A DNA stretch of 13,645 nt from Candidatus Rokubacteria bacterium RIFCSPLOWO2_02_FULL_72_37 (lineage in GTDB: Bacteria > Methylomirabilota > Methylomirabilia > Rokubacteriales > CSP1-6), in contig MGCE01000173.1 in assembly GCA_001790315.1 (NCBI GenBank), positions 1 through 13,645 of the forward strand, in the 5' to 3' direction. Under the pieces are notes generated by a model that was not told the origin of the DNA, searched no databases, and worked only from the letters and a program-made list of their open reading frames with translations. Positions 6,838-12,796 of this stretch are shown here, piece by piece (within the stretch, counting starts at the first letter, position 1; each line of letters begins with the position of its first letter). Made by a program: the position numbers and the translations under genes.

Positions 6838-7635
6838 TCACCCCCGCGCGTCGAGCGCGGCGACGAAGGCCGCGGAGAGGACGAAGACGACCGCCGAGTA
6901 GTACACGAACATGACGAAGGCGATGAGGACGCCGAAGGGCCCGTAGATCTGATCGTAGAGCCCGACCTCGAGGATATACAGGCGGAAGACCTGCTTGGCG
7001 ATCTCCCAGAGCACGCTGGCGAGCGTCGCCCCGGCCAGCGCCGCGCCAACGCGGACCTTCCGGCGCGGCATGAAGCGGTAGGCCAGGTAGAACATGAGGG
7101 TCGACGCGGCCAGCGACAGCGCGATCGAGCCCAGCTGGAACCACTCGTCCGGTATCGGCAGGCTGACCCGCGCGATCTCGCGCAGGCCGTGCAGCACCCA
7201 CGTCGCCGTGCTCGCCGCGAACAGGAGCACGCCGAGCAGCAGCACCATCCCCACGTCCACCGCGAAGTTCCGGAGGAAGCCGGCCCGCGTCTTCACGCCG
7301 AGCAGGCGGTCCAGGACCAGCCGAACGCCGCTGAGGAGCGGCGTCGCGAACAGGACCAGGACCGCCGTGCCGAGGATGCCCGAGGCCCCGCGCGTCTCGA
7401 CGATGCGGACGAGCGTGCGCGTGATCTGCTTCTGGTAGACGGGGAAGTGCTGCGTGAGCTGCCGCACGACCTCCTGCGCCGCGCGCTCCGTCGACAGCAC
7501 GAAACCGAGCAGCGACACCCCGAGCAACAGGACCGGGATCAGGGAGAGCAGGAAGAAGAAGGCGAGCCCGGCGCTCAGGAAGAAGCCGTCGGCCGCCAGG
7601 AACCGGGAGATCGCGCCGCCGGCGCGCGGGCTCAC
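6838..7635 (-). CDS. YihY/BrkB-family inner-membrane protein
   Basis: A 265-residue protein with about six transmembrane helices, at roughly residues 18-48, 86-108, 125-147, 166-187, 196-212 and 234-262. The family signature is clear: FFLLSLIPVLLLGVSLLG near 27-44, ASVLWEIAKQVFRLYI at 206-221 and YGPFGVLIAFVMFVYYS at 231-247. YihY/BrkB proteins (once mislabelled RNase BN) have no settled biochemical role; transport or envelope maintenance has been proposed. Length is slightly below the usual 280-320 because the N-terminal cytoplasmic segment is short (about 15 residues). GTG 7635 starts 7 nt after the stop of the SDR gene, with only a weak AAGG ribosome site, so translation coupling is likely. 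A 106-bp gap follows it. Confidence 0.88.
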   Translation of the reverse strand: MSPRAGGAISRFLAADGFFLSAGLAFFFLLSLIPVLLLGVSLLGFVLSTERAAQEVVRQLTQHFPVYQKQITRTLVRIVETRGASGILGTAVLVLFATPLLSGVRLVLDRLLGVKTRAGFLRNFAVDVGMVLLLGVLLFAASTATWVLHGLREIARVSLPIPDEWFQLGSIALSLAASTLMFYLAYRFMPRRKVRVGAALAGATLASVLWEIAKQVFRLYILEVGLYDQIYGPFGVLIAFVMFVYYSAVVFVLSAAFVAALDARG

Positions 7636-7642
7636 CGTCGCC

Positions 7643-8422
7643 TTAGATCAGCCCGCGGACGAGGCCGCCGTCCACCTGCAGGGCGACGCCGGTGACGTAG
7701 GACGCCCGTTCCGAGGCGAGAAACACGACCACGCTGGCGAACTCCTCGGGCGTCCCGATCCGTCCGAGCGGGATCTCGGTGCTCTGGCGCTCGAGGTACT
7801 GCTCGCGGGAGAGCTGCTGCGACGCCGCGCCGGAGAGGAACCGGTCGGTGAGGATCCGCCCGGGGCAGACCGTGTTGACCAGGACCCCGTCGCGGCCGAC
7901 CTCCGCCGCGAGGGTCTTCATGAGTCCCGCGACACCCGGCCGGACCGCGTTCGAGAGCAGGAGGCCGGGGATCGGCTGCTTCACGGACGAGGACTGGATC
8001 GTGAGGATGCGCCCCCACTTGCGCTGCCGCATCTCCGGCAACACGGCGCGGATCAGCCGCACCGTGGACAAGAGCGACAGCTCGAACGCGCCCACCCACT
8101 GCTCGTCGGCGAGCTCGCCGAAGGTGCCGCGGGGGGGTCCGCCGGCGTTGGCCACGAGGATGTCCACGGGCCCGAGTTTCTCGCGCGTCGCGGCCACCAG
8201 CCGCTCGACGTCGCCGGCGCGCGTCACGTCCGCCGGCAGCGCCAGCGCCTCCGTGCCCGCCCTCGCGCGGATCTCCTCCGCCGCGGACCGGAGATCCGCC
8301 TCGCCGCGCGCGCAGATCGCCACCCGCGCGCCCTCGGCGGCGAGCCCGAGCGCGCACGCGCGCCCCATCCCCTTGCTCCCCGCCGTCACCAGCGCCACCT
8401 TGCCCCTGAGCCCGAGGTCCAT
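7643..8422 (-). CDS. atypical SDR-fold protein (BKR-like) lacking the Tyr-Lys pair
   Basis: A 259-residue SDR-fold protein. The cofactor loop reads TAGSKGMG (13-20) rather than TGxxxGxG, and ANAGG is at 91-95. The catalytic Ser is kept in QSSS (143-146). At the positions of the catalytic YxxxK there is S157-N-A-V-R161, so Tyr is replaced by Ser and Lys by Arg. The end ASYVTGVALQVDGGLVRGL is normal for FabG-like SDRs. This matches the BKR-like SDR subgroup known for an imperfect NAD motif and catalytic tetrad, so the changes are probably inherited rather than a recent loss. Its reaction, if any, is unknown. ATG 8422 has GGGAG at 8430-8434, 7 nt upstream. It sits 32 bp after the PDZ protein and 7 bp before the BrkB gene. 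Confidence 0.88.
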   Translation of the reverse strand: MDLGLRGKVALVTAGSKGMGRACALGLAAEGARVAICARGEADLRSAAEEIRARAGTEALALPADVTRAGDVERLVAATREKLGPVDILVANAGGPPRGTFGELADEQWVGAFELSLLSTVRLIRAVLPEMRQRKWGRILTIQSSSVKQPIPGLLLSNAVRPGVAGLMKTLAAEVGRDGVLVNTVCPGRILTDRFLSGAASQQLSREQYLERQSTEIPLGRIGTPEEFASVVVFLASERASYVTGVALQVDGGLVRGLI

Positions 8423-8429
8423 CCGCCGT

Positions 8430-8434
8430 CTCCC
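8430..8434 (-). promoter_or_regulatory. ribosome binding site of the atypical SDR gene
   Basis: GGGAG lies 7 nt before ATG 8422 in the 32-bp gap after the PDZ-protein gene, supporting this start. Confidence 0.6.
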
Positions 8435-8454
8435 TTCGGTGAGGTGTCCGAGGA

Positions 8455-9357
8455 TCAGAGCTGCCTGAAGAAGTAGGCGCGGTCGCCGCCGGTGATCTCG
8501 TAGCGGCGCACCTTGTTGTCGCGCATCACCTCGACGGTCAGTTTCTCGCCCGGCTCGTGGCGCCAGAGCGACAGGTACAGCTCGCGCCGGCTCGACACCT
8601 CCTGCGCGTCGAGGGACATGATCATGTCGCCTTCCTGGAGCCCGGCCCGGTCGCCGGGGCCGTCCGGCACGACGCCCGCCACGATCACGCCCTCCTCCAG
8701 CGCGTGCGCGAAGACGCCGAGCCACGCGCGCCGCGGCCGGCTCACCGGGCGTCCGTGACGGAGCATCTCCGCCTCGTGCGTCCGGTAGCAATCGATCGGG
8801 ATCGAGAGCGAGTTACGCGCCACCTCGTTCAGGTTGAGGGACACCACGCCGAGCATGCGCCCGGTCAGGCTGAAGAGCCCGCCGCCGCCGAAGCCGGGGT
8901 TCGCCGCGCTCGCCACGATTCCCCGCTCGAGCAGGTATTCCCAGTACGCCTCGAACTCGCCCAGGTAGGTCACGACGCCACCGGCGACGCGCCGCTCCTG
9001 GGCGCCGGTGGACGCGAGCACCACGATCTCGGCGCCGCGCTCCACCGGCTCGCCCGCGAGCGGCACCGCGCGCAGCCCCTGGCGCCTGACCCGGAGCAGC
9101 GCGAGCCCGACGTCGAAATCCTGCGCGACGATCTCGGCCTTCACGCGCCGGCCCTTCTGGAACGAGACCTCGATCGTGCCGGCACCCATGACGACGTAGT
9201 TCACCGTCAGGATCAAGCCCGCGGCGTCGACCACGACGCCGGTGCCGAGCCGCTCGTTGCCCAGGATCCGCGTGGAGGGATGCCCCTTCGGGATCGTCGC
9301 ATACAGGTTCACGACCGACTGGAGCAGGTGCTTGACGAGCTCGACGGAGGCGTCCAT
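8455..9357 (-). CDS. HtrA/S1C-like PDZ protein without catalytic residues (probable pseudoprotease)
   Basis: A 300-residue protein with a trypsin-like HtrA/DegP fold (about 35-190) and one C-terminal PDZ domain (about 208-285; AWLGVFAH at 211-218, GDRAGLQEGDMIMSLD at 235-250). The fold is recognisable from GTGVVVDAAGLILT, the strand GLALLRV and NPGFGGGGLFSLTGRMLGV. Alignment by eye to DegP gives Tyr54 at the catalytic His (LTVNYVV for LTNxHVV), Gly84 at the Asp (VGLALLRV for SDIALIKI) and Gly157 at the Ser (GFGGGGL for GNSGGPL). The reading frame is intact and composition is normal, so the loss looks selected. There is no signal peptide or anchor, so it is probably cytoplasmic. It may bind peptides as a scaffold or chaperone (inference). 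ATG 9357 starts 8 nt after the lipoprotein stop. Confidence 0.85.
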   Translation of the reverse strand: MDASVELVKHLLQSVVNLYATIPKGHPSTRILGNERLGTGVVVDAAGLILTVNYVVMGAGTIEVSFQKGRRVKAEIVAQDFDVGLALLRVRRQGLRAVPLAGEPVERGAEIVVLASTGAQERRVAGGVVTYLGEFEAYWEYLLERGIVASAANPGFGGGGLFSLTGRMLGVVSLNLNEVARNSLSIPIDCYRTHEAEMLRHGRPVSRPRRAWLGVFAHALEEGVIVAGVVPDGPGDRAGLQEGDMIMSLDAQEVSSRRELYLSLWRHEPGEKLTVEVMRDNKVRRYEITGGDRAYFFRQL

Positions 9358-9365
9358 GGCGGGCC

Positions 9366-10211
9366 CTAGGGCCGCTTCAGGTGGCGCGCGAAGAACTGCT
9401 GGACGCGCCGCCGGGCGTCGCGGAAGGCGGCATCGTCGTAGCCCACGGTCGCGCCGCAGCAGTCGTCGGGCTTGTTCCGATTCCCGACGTCGGGCAAGTA
9501 GGCGCGCGGCTGACCGATCACGTCGAAGTAGTGGTGGGCGCCCGGGTAGAGCACGATCGTCGCGTCGGCACCCCGGCGCCGCATGTTCTCGACCATCTCG
9601 ACGCAGGGGCCCGGCAGCGTCCAGTCGTCGGCGGCGCCCATCAGGACCAGCAACGGCCGCACCGCCAGCTCGTTCACCAGTGAGAAGCATCCGCCGGGAT
9701 AGACGCCGACCGCCGCCGCGACGCCGGGCTCGGGCAGCGCCACGCCCCGGCGCCGGGCGCGCTCGAGGCTCGGTCCGTTGACGAGCGCGATCGCGAAGAC
9801 GCCGCCGTTCGACCAGCCGATCGCGCCGATCCGCGCGCGGTCCACGTACGGCCGGTGGTGGAGGTACCGGAGCGCTCCGATCGCATCGTCGAAGCGCTCG
9901 GTGGACGGCAGGTCCGGTGTCTTGGCGTCGCAGCCCGCGCCGATCCCGCGCGGCGCCCAGCTGTCCACCACGAGGGCGACGTAGCCCTCGCTCCGGAACC
10001 AGCGTGCCCACTCGTGGGTGGACTCGCTGACGCCCTGGCAGCCGTGGAACAGCACGAGCGCCGGGAATGGACCCGCGCCGGCCGGGCGGTGCTCGTCCGC
10101 GGGCACGACGAGCGGTCGTTCGGGCGTCGCATTGGGAAACGTCACGCGGGTGGTGGCGCACCCTGCGAGGACCGACGCGGCGCAGAGCGCCGCCAGCGCG
10201 TGCCGCAGCAT
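9366..10211 (-). CDS. dienelactone hydrolase-like alpha/beta-hydrolase lipoprotein
   Basis: A 281-residue alpha/beta-hydrolase of the dienelactone hydrolase type, predicted to cleave ester or lactone bonds outside the cytoplasm. The N-terminus has a lipoprotein signal with lipobox LAGC and lipidated Cys18. The hydrolase core shows LVLFHGCQG (52-60, oxyanion loop) and nucleophile Ser134 in GWSNGG. The acid is probably Asp195 or Asp196 in MGAADDWT, and the base His226 or His227 in YPGAHHYFD. Ser replaces the Cys of true dienelactone hydrolases. Six or more cysteines (for example C57, C94, C175, C203, C251, C252) suggest disulfides. A GTG at 10268 would add 19 residues but would bury the lipoprotein signal, so ATG 10211 is preferred. 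It is the first gene of a minus-strand run. Substrate unknown. Confidence 0.85.
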   Translation of the reverse strand: MLRHALAALCAASVLAGCATTRVTFPNATPERPLVVPADEHRPAGAGPFPALVLFHGCQGVSESTHEWARWFRSEGYVALVVDSWAPRGIGAGCDAKTPDLPSTERFDDAIGALRYLHHRPYVDRARIGAIGWSNGGVFAIALVNGPSLERARRRGVALPEPGVAAAVGVYPGGCFSLVNELAVRPLLVLMGAADDWTLPGPCVEMVENMRRRGADATIVLYPGAHHYFDVIGQPRAYLPDVGNRNKPDDCCGATVGYDDAAFRDARRRVQQFFARHLKRP

Positions 10212-10378
10212 GAGTTGAGCATACACCGGGCCGAGCGTAGAATTCCGGCCGTGAGCCGACCGGTCCACGCGCCCCTCGTGCGAACGCGTGCCTTCCCGCT
10301 CCGACGGACGCCCGCCCCGTCGGTCTGCTTCGAGAGCACGGACCGCGCTGCCGTGGAGGAGGCCCTCGGCTAGCCCGC
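10212..10378. other. divergent intergenic region between hydrolase and polymerase genes
   Basis: This 167-bp GC-rich gap must hold the promoters of both divergent genes. Apart from the weak TATGCT near the hydrolase start and a purine-rich GGAGGAGG at 10355-10362, I see no strong promoter, operator palindrome or small gene. Confidence 0.5.
10218..10223 (-). promoter_or_regulatory. candidate -10 box close to the start of the hydrolase lipoprotein gene
   Basis: TATGCT on the minus strand ends 6 nt before ATG 10211, which has no Shine-Dalgarno. As at 2530, the spacing would fit a leaderless or near-leaderless transcript. No -35 box is convincing. Weak evidence. Confidence 0.2.
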
Positions 10379-12646
10379 GTGCTCACGCTCGAGCGCGCGC
10401 CCCTGCTGTTCGGACACGATCCGACCCCCGGCCTGCTGGCTCTCGACCTCGCCGACGGCGGCCGCGCCCTGCGCCTGTGGGCCCGGCGGGACGGCGCCGT
10501 CCGGACCGAGCTCGCGCCGTTCACGCCGTTCCTGCTCGTCGCCGACGCCGCGCTCGTTGCCGATGCCCCCGGCCTGGCCGCCCTCGAGCCGCTCGCCGGC
10601 CCCGGGGAGCTCGCGTGGCGCGCCGGCTTCGCGTCGTGGAGCGACGCGCTGGCGGCGCGCGATCGCTGCCGGGAGCGGAGCGGCCAGCCGGTGAACACGC
10701 CGGCGGCGCGGTATCGCTTCCTCGCCGACGCCGCGCATCAGTACCTCCTCGCGACCGGCCGCACCTCGTTCCACGGCCTCGCGTTCGACGACCTCCGCCG
10801 CCTCGCGCTCGACATCGAGGTCGTCACGACCGAGGGCTGGGAGTTCCCGAGCGCCGCGCGCCCCGGCGACCGGATCGTCGCCGTCGCGCTCGCCGACTCG
10901 ACGGGCTTCCGGCACGTCATCCGCGGCGACCGGCTGGACGAGCGGGCGCTGCTCGAGGAGTGCACGCGCCTCGTCCACGAGCGCGACCCGGACGTGCTCG
11001 AGGGCCACAACATCTTCCGCTTCGACCTCGAGTACCTCGAGGCGCGGGCGCGGCGACACGGCATCGCGCTCGCCTGGGGCCGCGACGGCAGCGCGCTGCG
11101 CAGCCGGCCCACGCGCCTGCAGATCGCCGAGCGCACGATCGGGTACCGTCGTTACGAGGCGGCGGGGCGGCACATCGTGGACACGTGGATCCTCGCCCAG
11201 CTCCACGACGCGGGCACCCGCGACCTCCCCGCGTTCGGGCTCAAGGAACTCGCGCGACACTTCGGCGTGGCCGCGCCCGACCGCACCTACCTGGACCCCG
11301 CGCGGATCTCGCGCGACTTCCTCGAGGACCCCGAGCGCCTCATGGCCTACGCGGGCGACGACGCGCTCGAGACGCTCGGTCTCGCCGCCGTCCTCGCGCC
11401 ACCCTATTTCGCCCAGGCGCAGCTCGTGCCGTTCGACTACCAGTCGTGCGCGCTCCGCGGCGCGGCGGCCAAGATCGACGCCCTGCTGCTGCGCGAGTAC
11501 CTGCGCCAGGGCCACGCCGTGCCGCTGGCGCGGCCGAGCGCCGCCGTGGGGGGCGGGCACACGGCGATCCTCCAGCAGGGCGTGGCGCGACCGGTGCTCC
11601 ACGTCGACGTCACCTCGCTCTACCCCTCGCTGATGCTCGCGGGCCCGATCGCGCCCGCCTCGGACGCGCTCGGCGTGTTCCTCGCGCTGCTGCGGCACCT
11701 GCGCGACTTCCGCGTACGCGCCAAGCGCCTCGCGCGCGAAACGGCCGAGCCGCGCGAGCGGGCGCACCTCCTCGCGCTCCAGCAGTCGTTCAAGATCCTC
11801 ATCAACGCCTTCTACGGCTACCTCGCTTTCGGCGCCGGGCACTGGAACGACTTCGACGCGGCCAACCGCGTGACCGCCGAGGGCCGCGCGCTGGTCGTCG
11901 CGCTCATCGACCGGCTCGGCGCCCTCGGCGCGACGCCCGTCGAGGCCGACACCGACGGCGTCTACTTCGTGCCGCCGCCCGGCCACGCGCCGGCGGACGA
12001 CGAGTCCCTGCTCGAGCGCGTGGCGGCCGACCTGCCGGCCGGCATCCAGCTCGAGCTCGACGGCCGCTTCGTCGCGATGTTCAGCTACAAGATGAAGACC
12101 TACGCCCTCCTCGACGCGAGTGGCCGCCTGCTCTTGAAGGGCTCGGCCTTCCGCTCGCGCGGTCTCGAGCCCTTCCAGCGCCGGCTGATCGAGGAGATCG
12201 TGCGCGCCCTCCTCGAGGGCCGGGGTGCGGAGGCCCGCGCCCTCGTCGACCGCTGGCTCGCCGACTTCGCCGCCCACCGCGTGCCGCCGCGTCTCTTCGC
12301 CCGCACCGAGACCCTGCAGGACTCGGTCGAAGCCTACCGCGAGCGCGTCCGGGCCGGCGCGCGGCCGGTGTCGGCCGCCTGGGAGCTCGCGATCGCCTCG
12401 GGACGGCCGCTCCAGCCGGGCGATCAGGTCTCCTACTACGTCACGGGGCGGAGCGCCCACGTCACCGTGAACGAGTACGCCCGTCTGCTGACCGACTGGG
12501 ACCCCGCGCGGCCCGACGAGAATACCGAGTATTACCAGGCCAAGGTGCATGAGATCTGGGAACGCTTCCGGCCCTTCACCGAGCAGGAGGGGCTCCGCCC
12601 CTTCACGGAGGAGCCGGCGCCGCAGAGCCAGCTCTCGCTCTTCTGA
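10379..12646 (+). CDS. family B DNA polymerase with proofreading exonuclease and C-terminal beta-clamp motif
   Basis: A 755-residue template-directed DNA polymerase. The 3'-5' exonuclease has Exo I LALDIEVV (D145, E147), Exo II NIFRFDLEYL (D216) and Exo III YAGDD (Y324, D328). The polymerase has motif A DVTSLYPS (410-417), motif B KILINAFYG (472-480), motif C EADTDGVYF (D524, D526) and KMKTY (571-575). All metal-binding acids are kept, so both activities are expected. The last residues QSQLSLF match the beta sliding-clamp peptide QLxLF, as at the C-terminus of E. coli Pol II. Length fits the shorter archaeal/bacterial type. GTG 10379 is the first usable start and matches the N-terminal domain. 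GGAGGAGG at 10355-10362 is 16 nt away, too far for a standard ribosome site. A damage-repair or translesion role is likely but inferred; no LexA box was recognised upstream. Confidence 0.93.
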   Translation: MLTLERAPLLFGHDPTPGLLALDLADGGRALRLWARRDGAVRTELAPFTPFLLVADAALVADAPGLAALEPLAGPGELAWRAGFASWSDALAARDRCRERSGQPVNTPAARYRFLADAAHQYLLATGRTSFHGLAFDDLRRLALDIEVVTTEGWEFPSAARPGDRIVAVALADSTGFRHVIRGDRLDERALLEECTRLVHERDPDVLEGHNIFRFDLEYLEARARRHGIALAWGRDGSALRSRPTRLQIAERTIGYRRYEAAGRHIVDTWILAQLHDAGTRDLPAFGLKELARHFGVAAPDRTYLDPARISRDFLEDPERLMAYAGDDALETLGLAAVLAPPYFAQAQLVPFDYQSCALRGAAAKIDALLLREYLRQGHAVPLARPSAAVGGGHTAILQQGVARPVLHVDVTSLYPSLMLAGPIAPASDALGVFLALLRHLRDFRVRAKRLARETAEPRERAHLLALQQSFKILINAFYGYLAFGAGHWNDFDAANRVTAEGRALVVALIDRLGALGATPVEADTDGVYFVPPPGHAPADDESLLERVAADLPAGIQLELDGRFVAMFSYKMKTYALLDASGRLLLKGSAFRSRGLEPFQRRLIEEIVRALLEGRGAEARALVDRWLADFAAHRVPPRLFARTETLQDSVEAYRERVRAGARPVSAAWELAIASGRPLQPGDQVSYYVTGRSAHVTVNEYARLLTDWDPARPDENTEYYQAKVHEIWERFRPFTEQEGLRPFTEEPAPQSQLSLF

Positions 12647-12650
12647 AGTA

Positions 12651-12677
12651 CATGGGGGGCTCCGGGCGCCCCCCATG
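12651..12677. terminator. stem-loop between convergent polymerase and radical SAM genes
   Basis: CATGGGGGGC (12651-12660) and GCCCCCCATG (12668-12677) form a perfect 10-bp inverted repeat with a 7-nt loop, 4 nt after the polymerase stop. No U-run follows, so it is not a classical intrinsic terminator. Its position between two converging genes suggests a bidirectional 3'-end or transcript-stabilising hairpin. Confidence 0.55.
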
Positions 12678-12693
12678 CCCCCCATACCCCCAT
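12668..12693 (+). repeat. short tandem CCCCC(C)AT repeats
   Basis: The unit CCCCCCAT or CCCCCAT occurs three times in a row (12670-12677 region, then 12678-12685 and 12687-12693), separated by G or AC. The first copy is the right arm of the stem-loop. It may be slippage of the hairpin arm. Confidence 0.5.
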
Positions 12694-12796
12694 ACGCTCG
12701 GGACGCCCCGGCGTCGCCGTGGCGCCCCTCGACAACGCGCTCGGTTCACTTCTGCGATTCCGGGTGCCCGATGCCTTTCCTTCTCGGAACGGCGGG

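Noticed and set aside
10212..10268. GTG 10268 as start of the hydrolase lipoprotein
   Set aside because: It would place 19 polar residues before an otherwise well-formed lipoprotein signal peptide.
9358..10698. Long N-terminal extension of the PDZ protein through the hydrolase region and polymerase start
   Set aside because: Arg/Pro-rich shadow of the hydrolase gene. ATG 9357 directly precedes the HtrA-like fold.
10370..12685. 771-codon open frame on the minus strand
   Set aside because: It is antisense to the family B polymerase, whose motifs are all intact. Its Arg/Glu/Ala-rich protein has no recognisable domain, as expected for mirrored high-GC codons.
12702..12715. Second small inverted repeat GACGCC/GGCGTC after the polymerase
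   Set aside because: A 5-6 bp stem is expected by chance in DNA this GC-rich.
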